The notes under the pieces are model-generated. The model had not been told where the DNA came from and did not search any database. It worked only from the letters and a program-made list of their open reading frames with translations. DNA of 22,371 nt, from NCBI GenBank assembly GCA_045591095.1, contig JAZNSF010000035.1, positions 1 to 22,371 on the forward strand, read 5' to 3'. The position numbers and the translations under genes are program-made. The first letter of the stretch is position 1. Every line of letters begins with the position of its first letter. This DNA is from SIG440 sp045591095 (GTDB lineage: Bacteria; Bacillota; Clostridia; Monoglobales; Monoglobaceae). Positions 1 to 6,552 of this stretch are shown one piece after another.

Positions 1-59
1 GGTTTGTTCCTTCTAAAAGCATCTCAACACCCCATTAGTACGCCGTTTTCTATACTTTT

Positions 60-88
60 ATTATACCACATTTTACTTACTTTTTAAA
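60..88 (-). promoter_or_regulatory. Probable sigma-A promoter firing leftward off the window
   Basis: Read on the minus strand there is a perfect TATAAT at 60-65, 17 bp downstream of a weak -35 (TTTAAA, 83-88). About 45 bases further on, near the left edge, an AGAAGG sequence could be a ribosome site for a gene starting just outside the window. No gene is visible inside the window for this promoter. Confidence 0.5.
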
Positions 89-98
89 GACTTTTTGC

Positions 99-137
99 AA
101 AAAAAATGACCACCGACATTTGACTTTGTCAGTGGTC
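99..137 (-). terminator. Rho-independent terminator after the TRIC-family gene
   Basis: On the minus strand an 11-bp stem (137-127 with 118-108, one G-U pair) is followed directly by a run of eight T. It lies just past the stop codon of the TRIC-family gene and separates it from the promoter at the left edge. Confidence 0.85.
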
Positions 138-138
138 T

Positions 139-160
139 GACAGGTTTTATAAAACCTGTC
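139..160. repeat. Perfect 22-bp palindrome spanning a stop codon
   Basis: Bases 139-160 read the same on both strands. The TAA stop of the TRIC-family gene (147-149) lies inside, so the last codons form half of a hairpin immediately before the terminator stem. It may stabilise the mRNA 3' end or be a second arm of the terminator; no function is known. Confidence 0.6.
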
Positions 161-824
161 TTTTTTCATTTTCTTCTTCTGGTTGCACTATAATTATTTT
201 GGGCAGGCTCCAGCGATACTTTGTTGCAAGTACTCGGATTATTATTACCGAAAACATCGCAAATACTGATGCCGGCGAAACACTGATTGAAAGTCGTCTT
301 AAAACGAAGTATAAAAAGCTTCCAAAAATCGAAGCCAGTGCATAAACATGCTTTTTAAAAACATATGGCGTTGTGTCAATTATTATATCACGGATAATCC
401 CGCCGCCGACGCCCGTAATCATACCGAGAACCACGATGAGCATAACATTGTTCGAATATCCTTGGGCAAACCCCATCTCGGCGCCTGTTATCGAAAATGC
501 CGCAAGCCCAACCGCGTCAAAATAATTGTTAATACCTTCAATTTTTGACCTAAGTAAATTGAATTTTTCTTTGTTCAAAGATGCCGATGTAAATACAATC
601 AGTGACGAAATCACCGCAATTATAAATATGATGTAATTGGAAAAAATTAAGGGTGGAGTGATTCCTAAAAGGATATCCCTTATCATTCCGCCTCCAAAAG
701 CTGTAATGCATCCGACAAAAACTACGCCGAACAAGTCAAGTCCCGCCCCCATTGCAATAAGCGCTCCTGATACCGAAAATGCTATGGTACCTACAATCTC
801 CAAGAATTTTATAATTTCTGTCAC
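147..824 (-). CDS. TRIC / UPF0126 family membrane protein (YicG-like)
   Basis: This 225-residue protein is almost entirely hydrophobic and built from two tandem copies of the same domain. Each copy ends in a glycine-rich motif: GGGMIRD at residues 44-50 and GGGIIRD at 140-146. That duplicated layout and length match the trimeric intracellular cation channel (TRIC, formerly UPF0126) family, whose bacterial members form trimeric K+-permeable channels in the inner membrane; physiological roles in bacteria are unclear. About seven membrane segments are visible, with a short charged cytoplasmic tail (residues 215-225). The start is a GTG preceded by GGGAG. A terminator lies on each side, so it is probably transcribed alone. 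The family call is firm; substrate is not inferable here. Confidence 0.85.
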   Translation of the reverse strand: MTEIIKFLEIVGTIAFSVSGALIAMGAGLDLFGVVFVGCITAFGGGMIRDILLGITPPLIFSNYIIFIIAVISSLIVFTSASLNKEKFNLLRSKIEGINNYFDAVGLAAFSITGAEMGFAQGYSNNVMLIVVLGMITGVGGGIIRDIIIDTTPYVFKKHVYALASIFGSFLYFVLRRLSISVSPASVFAMFSVIIIRVLATKYRWSLPKIIIVQPEEENEKRQVL

Positions 825-864
825 TTTGGTTTCACTCCCACCACGCCTGATTTTTGTTGAAAGA

Positions 865-901
865 ACGAAAAAAGGACAATTCTTAAATAAATTTGCCCTT
901 T
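865..901 (-). terminator. Terminator of the lysR-tdh-kbl operon
   Basis: On the minus strand a 9-bp stem (901-893 with 879-871, one G-U pair) with a 13-nt loop is followed by a T-rich run. It sits 13 nt downstream of the kbl stop codon. Confidence 0.7.
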
Positions 902-913
902 TGTCTTTTTTGC

Positions 914-2095
914 TTATAGATTCATTTCTTCCTTAACTTGCTTAAAACACTCTACAATGTATAGAATTTCCTCTTCGCTGAGCGCGGCCGAAAGCTGTGT
1001 TCTTATCCTTGCTTTACCCTTTGGAACAACAGGATACGAAAAGGCTACCACATACACACCCTTTTCCATCATGCGCTTTGCCATTTCTACCGCTTTATGT
1101 TCATCATAAAGCATTACAGGAATAATGGGTGTGCCGCCATCCATAACATCAAGACCGATTTCCTTTATTTTTTCAGCAAAAAGCCTCGTGTTATTAAAAA
1201 GCTTTTCTCTCATAGAAAGGTCCTTTTCAATAATCTCAAGAACCTTTAACGAGCCTGCCGCAACTGCCGGCGCCAGCGTGTTTGAGAAAAGGTATGGCCT
1301 TGAACGCTGCCGAAGCAGGTCTATAATTTCCTTCCTTCCCGATGTAAAACCGCCGGATGCCCCGCCAAGAGCTTTGCCGAAAGTACCTGTTATGATATCC
1401 ACCTTGTCGCTTACCCCGCAGTACTCCGGAGTTCCCTTTCCGGTGTCACCCATAAATCCTGCTGCGTGGCTATCGTCAACCATAACCAAAGCGTCATATT
1501 CTTCGGCAAGCTTACAGATGCCCTGAAGGTCAGCAACTATGCCGTCCATAGAAAATACGCCGTCTGTTGCTATAAGCTTTATGCGACAGTCCTTTGCTTC
1601 TTCAAGTTTTGCCCGAAGGTCATCCATATTGTTATTTTTATAGCGAAATCTTTTTGCCTTACAAAGCCTGATACCGTCTATTATACTTGCGTGGTTAAGC
1701 TCGTCGCTGATTACTGCGTCATCCTCGCCGAGCAAGGTCTCAAAAAGTCCGCCATTTGCATCAAAACACGAAGAATATAAAATTGTATCTTCGGCGCCAA
1801 GGAAACTACTCAGTTTTTCTTCCAAATCCTTATGAAGCTTCTGCGTGCCGCAGATAAACCTGACAGATGACAGTCCATAGCCGTATTTATCATAGCATTC
1901 TTTGGCAGCCTCGATGACCTCGGGGCTATTTGCAAGACCAAGGTAATTGTTGGCACACATATTTATAACTTCCCGTCCGTCGTCAAGGCACACCTTGCTG
2001 CCCTGGGGCGAAGTTATCACCTTTTCGTTTTTTGTAAGGCCATCTTTTTCTATAGTTTCACATACCTCTTTAAAATATTTTAATGCTGATTTCAT
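914..2095 (-). CDS. kbl: Glycine C-acetyltransferase (2-amino-3-ketobutyrate CoA ligase)
   Basis: This PLP enzyme of the alpha-oxoamine synthase family converts 2-amino-3-ketobutyrate plus CoA to glycine and acetyl-CoA, the second step of threonine breakdown by the Tdh route. The 393-residue protein has the family landmarks in order: NNYLGLA near the N-terminus, CGTQKLHKDLE, the VDDSHAAGFMG cofactor segment, and TGTFGKALGG with the PLP-binding lysine near residue 240. I start at the ATG at 2095, not the ATG 36 nt upstream, because a perfect AGGAGG lies 9 nt before it; the length then matches known Kbl proteins (about 397). tdh ends 13 nt upstream, so the two are co-transcribed. Related enzymes with other acyl-CoA substrates exist, but the tdh neighbour fixes the role. 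Confidence 0.95.
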   Translation of the reverse strand: MKSALKYFKEVCETIEKDGLTKNEKVITSPQGSKVCLDDGREVINMCANNYLGLANSPEVIEAAKECYDKYGYGLSSVRFICGTQKLHKDLEEKLSSFLGAEDTILYSSCFDANGGLFETLLGEDDAVISDELNHASIIDGIRLCKAKRFRYKNNNMDDLRAKLEEAKDCRIKLIATDGVFSMDGIVADLQGICKLAEEYDALVMVDDSHAAGFMGDTGKGTPEYCGVSDKVDIITGTFGKALGGASGGFTSGRKEIIDLLRQRSRPYLFSNTLAPAVAAGSLKVLEIIEKDLSMREKLFNNTRLFAEKIKEIGLDVMDGGTPIIPVMLYDEHKAVEMAKRMMEKGVYVVAFSYPVVPKGKARIRTQLSAALSEEEILYIVECFKQVKEEMNL

Positions 2096-2108
2096 ATATT
2101 TGTTCCTC

Positions 2109-3143
2109 CTAATTGAGCGATGTCCAGTCAAGAATAACCTTTCCGCTTTTGCCGCTGTTCATAGCTTCAAAGCCTTTTTCGTATTCGGTAATATCCATGC
2201 GGTGAGTTATTATGTTCGATATATCAAGTCCGCCCTGAATCATTGCTGACATTTTATACCAGGTTTCGTGCATTTCTCTGCCGTATATACCCTTGATAAT
2301 AAGTCCATTGAATATAATTTTCGACCAGTCAACCCTGCTGTCACTTTTCAAAATTCCAAGAAGAGCAATTTTGCCGCCGTGCATCATATGGTCAATCATT
2401 GTATTAAGTGCCGCCTCGCTGCCTGACATTTCAAGGCCCACGTCAAAGCCCTCTTTTATGGATAATTTTCCCAGAATGTCCGAAAGCTTTTGTTTTGCGG
2501 TGTTTACCGTATACTGTATCCCAAGCTTTTTTGCAAGAAGCAGTCTTTCATCATTGATATCTGTAATAACAACGCGTCTGGCACCCACGTGCTTACAGAC
2601 TGCCGCCGCCATAATCCCTATGGGGCCTGCGCCCGTAATAAGCACATCCTCGCCCGTCAGCTTAAAAGAAAGTGCTGTATGCACAGCATTCCCGAATGGG
2701 TCAAAAATTGAATATAGTTCCTCGGGGATATCTTTTTCGCACCCGCGCACGTTTTCCTGCGGGATAACAAGAAACTCGGCAAACGCTCCGTCTCGGTTTA
2801 CACCTACCCCGACGGTTTCCTTGCACAAATGACCGTTTCCTGCAAGGCAGTTGCGGCACTTCCCGCAGACAATATGTCCTTCGCCCGAAACTATGTCGCC
2901 AATCTCCCAATTCTTTACGTTGCTTCCTGTTTCAACAATTTCGCCAACATACTCGTGACCTATAACGCGAGGTGTTTCTATTGTTTTTTGTGACCATTCA
3001 TCCCAGTTATATATATGAAGGTCCGTCCCGCATATCGCAGTCTTGTGTATTTTTATTTTTACATCATTTGCCCCCACCTTGGGCTCGGGCACATCTTCAA
3101 ACCACAGACCCTTTTGGGGATATTTTTTTACAAGAGCTTTCAT
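2109..3143 (-). CDS. tdh: L-threonine 3-dehydrogenase
   Basis: This zinc-dependent medium-chain dehydrogenase oxidises L-threonine with NAD+ to 2-amino-3-ketobutyrate. At 344 residues it has the usual length. Visible residues are catalytic-zinc Cys38 in AICGTDLHIYNWDEW, the GHE motif at 62-64, the structural-zinc cysteines 93, 96, 99 and 107, and the Rossmann glycines GAGPIG at 171-176 followed by an acidic residue after the next strand, as expected for NAD preference. The HIYNWDEW segment is typical of threonine dehydrogenase rather than other MDR enzymes. It lies between the LysR gene (23 nt upstream) and kbl (13 nt downstream), giving the complete two-step pathway from threonine to glycine and acetyl-CoA. 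Confidence 0.95.
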   Translation of the reverse strand: MKALVKKYPQKGLWFEDVPEPKVGANDVKIKIHKTAICGTDLHIYNWDEWSQKTIETPRVIGHEYVGEIVETGSNVKNWEIGDIVSGEGHIVCGKCRNCLAGNGHLCKETVGVGVNRDGAFAEFLVIPQENVRGCEKDIPEELYSIFDPFGNAVHTALSFKLTGEDVLITGAGPIGIMAAAVCKHVGARRVVITDINDERLLLAKKLGIQYTVNTAKQKLSDILGKLSIKEGFDVGLEMSGSEAALNTMIDHMMHGGKIALLGILKSDSRVDWSKIIFNGLIIKGIYGREMHETWYKMSAMIQGGLDISNIITHRMDITEYEKGFEAMNSGKSGKVILDWTSLN

Positions 3144-3166
3144 GTTTCACAATCCTTTCATAAAAA

Positions 3167-4066
3167 CTATATATTTTTAAGTGTCTTTTCCATTAGCTTT
3201 ATAAATTCATCCATAATACCCGAGACCTTGCGCCCTTCGTTAAGCAAATAACCGATAATATAAAATTCCTTACTTTCGAAAGGAACACTTATGATGTCGC
3301 CCTTGTTAAGTGCAGACGGCATTATTCCTGTACCTATGGTATATGCATCGGTAAGCATCAACACATTCATAAGTGTGGCGCGATCGCTTATTTCGATATG
3401 CTTGTCGCTGTGAGACGCATCCAAAAGTTCCTCGGTAAAGAAGGAGCTGCTGTGTTCGCCTTGCTCATAGGATACATAGGGAAGCTCCTTAAGGTCCTGA
3501 AGAGTAAGCCTGTCACAATTGGACAGGGGATGTTCTTTTCGGAAAAACACATGGGGGTTAACTTCTATAAGCGGAGTGAAGCGTAGATTTTTCTTGCTGA
3601 GATATCGTTTCATAACATCAAAATCGCCATCTTTAATTGCAATTATCCCTATGTCGCTGCGGGCGGTTTCAACATCACGGATAACGTTATACGTTTCAAT
3701 CTCTCTTATTGAAAAACGGTAGCTCTCACTTTTGGCAGACTTCAGAAAATTTCCAAAAATATCTGCAATAAAATCATAATGCTGCGTTGCAATATATAAC
3801 TTTTTGGATATTTTTTTCTTGTATCTTTCGGTAACAAAGTCGCAGTTTTCACAGATTTCGGTTGCATATTTCACAAACTCCGCTCCGTCATCTGTCAGAT
3901 ATACGCCATTGGCACAGCGTTCAAAAATCTTTATTTTAAGCTCCTCTTCCAAGGATTTTATGCTTATCGAAAGCGAGGACTGTGCTATGAAAAGCTGCTT
4001 CGCCGCTTCGGTAAACGAACCTGTTTTTACAACTGCCAAAACGTATCTGCATTGTTGAATAGTCAT
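3167..4066 (-). CDS. LysR-family transcriptional regulator, first gene of the tdh-kbl operon
   Basis: The 299-residue protein opens with the LysR winged helix-turn-helix (residues 1-60, including GSFTEAAKQLFIAQSSLSISIKSLEEEL), followed by a type-2 periplasmic-binding-like effector domain (about 90-290). It has its own promoter (4101-4129) and a GGGGAG ribosome site, and it is transcribed in the same direction as tdh and kbl with only 23 nt between. Many LysR regulators are divergent from their targets; here the gene heads the operon, so autoregulation would also set tdh-kbl expression. The natural effector is unknown; threonine or a related metabolite is an inference from context only. Confidence 0.9.
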   Translation of the reverse strand: MTIQQCRYVLAVVKTGSFTEAAKQLFIAQSSLSISIKSLEEELKIKIFERCANGVYLTDDGAEFVKYATEICENCDFVTERYKKKISKKLYIATQHYDFIADIFGNFLKSAKSESYRFSIREIETYNVIRDVETARSDIGIIAIKDGDFDVMKRYLSKKNLRFTPLIEVNPHVFFRKEHPLSNCDRLTLQDLKELPYVSYEQGEHSSSFFTEELLDASHSDKHIEISDRATLMNVLMLTDAYTIGTGIMPSALNKGDIISVPFESKEFYIIGYLLNEGRKVSGIMDEFIKLMEKTLKNI

Positions 4067-4100
4067 TTTTCATTTCTCCCCATGAAAATACTTCTTTTAC

Positions 4101-4129
4101 ATTATACACTTGTTTTATTTTTGTGTCTA
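4101..4129 (-). promoter_or_regulatory. Promoter of the lysR-tdh-kbl operon
   Basis: On the minus strand there is TAGACA (4129-4124, one mismatch to TTGACA), a 17-bp spacer, and a perfect TATAAT (4106-4101). This puts the transcript start about 30 nt before the lysR ATG. Confidence 0.75.
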
Positions 4130-4184
4130 ATATATAATTTCTATTATTTTTGTTCAAAAAAATCTATTAAGCCCGAAGAAATGC

Positions 4185-4220
4185 AAAAAAATAACCCAAT
4201 GCTTCTTACGAAGCATGGGG
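4185..4220 (-). terminator. Terminator of the tRNA operon
   Basis: On the minus strand a 7-bp stem with a 4-nt loop, extended by three more pairs below a bulge, is followed by TTATTTTTTT. It begins a few nt after the encoded CCA of tRNA-Lys. Confidence 0.9.
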
Positions 4221-4223
4221 TGT

Positions 4224-4299
4224 TGGTGATCCATCCGCGATTCGAAAGCGGGACACCTTGATTAAAAGTCAAGTGCTCTGCCAACTGAGCTAATGGACC
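4224..4299 (-). tRNA. tRNA-Lys(TTT) with a T-stem mismatch
   Basis: The cloverleaf is complete: 7-bp acceptor (one G-U), D-arm, anticodon stem CTTGA/TCAAG with loop CTTTTAA (anticodon TTT), discriminator A and encoded CCA. The oddity is in the T-arm, CCGCT-TTCGAAT-CGCGG: position 53 is T opposite C61, where nearly all tRNAs have a G53-C61 pair closing the T-loop. The other four T-stem pairs are intact. It is the last gene of the array. Confidence 0.92.
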
Positions 4300-4319
4300 A
4301 TATTAACTTTTAAAAATTT

Positions 4320-4396
4320 TGGCTGGGCTGGCAGGACTCGAACCTACGAAATGCCAGAGTCAAAGTCTGGTGCCTTACCGACTTGGCTACAGCCCA
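4320..4396 (-). tRNA. tRNA-Gln(TTG)
   Basis: The anticodon stem CCAGA/TCTGG encloses loop CTTTGAC, giving anticodon TTG. The acceptor stem starts with the T1-A72 pair typical of glutamine tRNA, the discriminator is G, and CCA is encoded. Confidence 0.95.
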
Positions 4397-4464
4397 GTAT
4401 ATAAACCTGTCAACCTTGCCCTTTTGATAAATAAATTTATCCAAAACTAAAAGGTTTTTATAAG

Positions 4465-4542
4465 TGGGGTGGATAGTCGGAGTCGAACCGACGACCTCTA
4501 GAGCCACAATCTAGCGCTCTAACCAACTGAGCTATACCCACC
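4465..4542 (-). tRNA. tRNA-His(GTG)
   Basis: Anticodon loop TTGTGGC gives GTG. The histidine identity feature, an extra G at -1 opposite C73, is encoded in the DNA. CCA is encoded. Confidence 0.95.
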
Positions 4543-4551
4543 ATATAAAAG

Positions 4552-4628
<77 letters not shown>

Positions 4629-4636
4629 AGATTTTT

Positions 4637-4710
4637 TGGAGCGGGTGATGGGAATCGAACCCACGCAATCAGCTTGGAAGGCTGAGATTCTACCATTGAA
4701 CTACACCCGC
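4637..4710 (-). tRNA. tRNA-Gly(TCC)
   Basis: Loop CTTCCAA gives anticodon TCC. Acceptor GCGGGTG/CACCCGC, discriminator T and encoded CCA. It is the first gene of the five-tRNA transcript. Confidence 0.95.
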
Positions 4711-4752
4711 AAATGTGTGTTTTGTAAGCCGTTTTCAGCGACTGACTTAGAT

Positions 4753-4781
4753 ATTATAACAGCAAGAGTTGAGTTTGTCAA
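4753..4781 (-). promoter_or_regulatory. Perfect consensus promoter of the tRNA operon
   Basis: On the minus strand TTGACA (4781-4776) and TATAAT (4758-4753) are separated by exactly 17 bp, an ideal sigma-A promoter. The transcript would start about 35 nt before tRNA-Gly and read Gly-Arg-His-Gln-Lys to the terminator at 4185. Confidence 0.93.
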
Positions 4782-4841
4782 TAGTTTTTTTGGTTTTTTA
4801 TATATAAGTTGCAGATTTTACTTCATTTAATACGCCTGTTA

Positions 4842-4870
4842 TTGAAAAGTTTTTGCTCTTATGCTACAAT
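4842..4870 (+). promoter_or_regulatory. Promoter of the three-gene envelope operon
   Basis: TTGAAA (4842-4847), a 17-bp spacer and TACAAT (4865-4870) give a start near 4877. This excludes the upstream in-frame ATG at 4861 as the start of the first gene. Confidence 0.8.
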
Positions 4871-4908
4871 ATATGTATATAATCATAGAAACGATTGGAA
4901 AGATATTT

Positions 4909-5235
4909 ATGGAGAACCTGTTTGGAAATATAGTAAGTTTTTTCTTTGTGGCTCTTGGAATTATTATAATCACAGGCGTAAGTTTTCGGCTTATCTTTAA
5001 CCTTTTGTCAAAGGAAAAACAGGAAAAAGCAGTTGTTGCAAACAAACAGCACTTTGACAAACAGATATACCGAAAAAACGGGTTGCCGTTTGCTCGGAAA
5101 GAATATATTGTTACCGTTGAGTGCAGGAACAAAAAACGGCATTTTGAGGTTTCGGAGTTATCTTATAAAAATTATAAGGTCGGTCAAAAGGGCATCTTGA
5201 GATATAAGGGCAATCGTCTGATTGACTTTAAATAA
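4909..5235 (+). CDS. DUF2500-like small membrane protein
   Basis: The 108-residue protein has one membrane helix (residues 8-30) and a basic, probably cytoplasmic region. Its C-terminal half (about 52-106) contains an EYIVTVECRNKKRHFEVSE strand pair and a GxKGxLxYKGNRLIDF-type ending, resembling the DUF2500 family of small anchored proteins of unknown function. I chose the ATG at 4909, preceded by GGAAAG, because the longer ORF would start at or before the predicted transcript start. It opens a three-gene operon with gaps of 17 and 21 nt. No biochemical role can be assigned; the neighbours are also envelope-associated proteins. Confidence 0.75.
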   Translation: MENLFGNIVSFFFVALGIIIITGVSFRLIFNLLSKEKQEKAVVANKQHFDKQIYRKNGLPFARKEYIVTVECRNKKRHFEVSELSYKNYKVGQKGILRYKGNRLIDFK

Positions 5236-5252
5236 ACCAGGAGGGATAGTAT

Positions 5253-5957
5253 ATGGTAAAGATATTTAACAAACGCAAAAAGCTTTGTATCATCATGGCA
5301 GGCATCCTTGCAGGGATTTTATTCGGCTTATATCTTTGGGCAATGCTTCTCCCTGGGTTTTGGCACGGTGATGCGTTTTTATACCGTCAGGATGACGGAA
5401 GCTTTAAAGGCTCAGACCGTTATGCAAAGTATAGTATGTCCATCCGTTCTGCCGATTATGGGGCCGACATTGATTTCTTGGTAAATGACAAATTAAATCA
5501 CTATCAAATAAAGTACGACGAAAAAGACTGGGAGCGAAAGGTCGAGATTCTGGAAAACGGGACACTGATATGCAAGGGTAAAGCCTTTGGAGCCGAAAAC
5601 GATTACATAGTATTCCCCGACGAAACCTCATCATCCGATATAGTCAGTGGGAGGGTCGCTAGCGTCCCTCCCACCGAAGGGGAACTCTTCCCGGGCAACA
5701 CCAGATTATATAACTGGGCGGTTTCAGACAAAACCGATACCCGTGGCGAGCCAGCTATGCTGATTTTGATTGGGCTTTTGGGGTTAATCTTATTCCTTGA
5801 CATAAAATTCCCGATGCTTTTCTGGCTTTTAGAACACCGCCTTGACGTGGATGGCGGCGAACCAAGCGACTCCTATCTATGGGGGCAGAAGTTCGGCCGC
5901 GTTTTGCTGGCAGCAGGGATACCTGTTTGTATGATTCTGACATTTACTCTGCATTAG
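5253..5957 (+). CDS. Uncharacterised membrane protein carrying an internal palindrome
   Basis: I do not firmly recognise this 234-residue protein. It has an N-terminal membrane helix (about 11-33), a polar domain of about 130 residues, then two more hydrophobic helices (about 168-192 and 214-232). The segment between the last two (FWLLEHRLDVDGGEPSDSYL) resembles small clostridial membrane proteins of the DUF6199 type, a tentative link. The start has a perfect AGGAGG 8 nt upstream. The oddity is a 28-bp near-palindrome encoding residues 132-141, in frame and proline/glycine-rich, which looks like a repeat inserted between the polar domain and the membrane part. It lies between the DUF2500 gene and a lipoprotein gene, so a shared envelope role is plausible. 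Confidence 0.7.
   Translation: MVKIFNKRKKLCIIMAGILAGILFGLYLWAMLLPGFWHGDAFLYRQDDGSFKGSDRYAKYSMSIRSADYGADIDFLVNDKLNHYQIKYDEKDWERKVEILENGTLICKGKAFGAENDYIVFPDETSSSDIVSGRVASVPPTEGELFPGNTRLYNWAVSDKTDTRGEPAMLILIGLLGLILFLDIKFPMLFWLLEHRLDVDGGEPSDSYLWGQKFGRVLLAAGIPVCMILTFTLH
5647..5674. repeat. 28-bp near-perfect palindrome inside a coding sequence
   Basis: Arms GTGGGAGGG and CCCTCCCAC flank the self-complementary core CGCTAGCG; only one central pair (T5656/T5665) is mismatched. It is followed by a further small G-rich inverted repeat. It is much more GC-rich than the surrounding gene and keeps the frame open, as expected of a REP/MITE-like intragenic palindrome. Only one copy is in the window. Confidence 0.75.
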
Positions 5958-5978
5958 CTTAAGAAATGAGGATTATAT

Positions 5979-6464
5979 ATGAAACAAATTGTAATCATTT
6001 CCCTTTTAATATACGGCTTGTTGCTAGGTGGTTGCGGTGAAGCCCGAAGTGTCGGGATAGTCGGTGGCGCGGATGGTCCGACAGCGATTTATGTGGATAA
6101 AAATGACAAGTGGGGCATTTACCTATATGCTGACGATGTAACCCCGACGGGTATGACACTAAAAATCAATCAATCTGGCGGAAATCCCTCGGGCACACTT
6201 GAATGCGGTGCAGCATACACGCTTGAAACACGGGTAAATAACGAATGGCAGGAGATAAAAACAAAAACCGGCGAACCGCTGGTTTGGAATGCGCTTGGTT
6301 ATATGGTTAAAATGAATGATATAACCGAAATGAATATAAATTGGGAATTTGGCTATGGCAAGTTAGAGCCAGGGGTATATCGTCTTAGCAAAGAATTTAT
6401 GAACCTCAGAAAAGCAGTAGATTATGATAAAAATCTTTACTATGCATATTTTACCATAGAGTAG
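5979..6464 (+). CDS. Lipoprotein with GGADGPT motif and Ig-like domain
   Basis: The 161-residue protein begins with a lipoprotein signal peptide; the lipobox LGGC puts the lipidated cysteine at residue 19, so the mature protein is exported and anchored to the membrane. The segment GIVGGADGPTAIYV (26-39) is a recurring motif in secreted clostridial proteins of unknown function. The rest (about 45-160), with LYADDVTPTGMTLKINQSGG and a WEFGYGKLEPGVYRL segment, resembles a bacterial immunoglobulin-like fold found in the same proteins. It is the last gene of the operon and is followed by a strong terminator. Function is unknown; binding or scaffolding at the envelope is only inference. Confidence 0.75.
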   Translation: MKQIVIISLLIYGLLLGGCGEARSVGIVGGADGPTAIYVDKNDKWGIYLYADDVTPTGMTLKINQSGGNPSGTLECGAAYTLETRVNNEWQEIKTKTGEPLVWNALGYMVKMNDITEMNINWEFGYGKLEPGVYRLSKEFMNLRKAVDYDKNLYYAYFTIE

Positions 6465-6510
6465 TACTGTAAAACTTTAAAAATTATTATCGAAATTGAA
6501 AACGGACAAG

Positions 6511-6546
6511 AAAAAGGAAGGTGCTTTAACACCTTCCTTTTTGTTT
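6511..6546. terminator. Strong bidirectional terminator between converging operons
   Basis: A 13-bp perfect stem (6511-6523 with 6530-6542) with a 6-nt loop is flanked by A-run and T-run, so it can stop the plus-strand operon and the minus-strand ABC ATPase gene, whose stop codon is a few nt away. Confidence 0.9.
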
Positions 6547-6552
6547 TTAATC

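Noticed and set aside
90..106. TTTTTGCAAAAA near the left-edge promoter as a third copy of the nagA/ugpC operator
   Set aside because: It overlaps the T-run of a terminator and is about 30 bp from the -10, so it does not share the conserved spacing; low complexity explains it.
4310..4507. 65-residue minus-strand ORF
   Set aside because: It lies across the tRNA-Gln and tRNA-His genes and is a chance frame.
4861..4908. Upstream ATG (4861) as start of the DUF2500-like gene
   Set aside because: It overlaps the predicted -10 element and precedes the likely transcript start; the ATG at 4909 has a better ribosome site.
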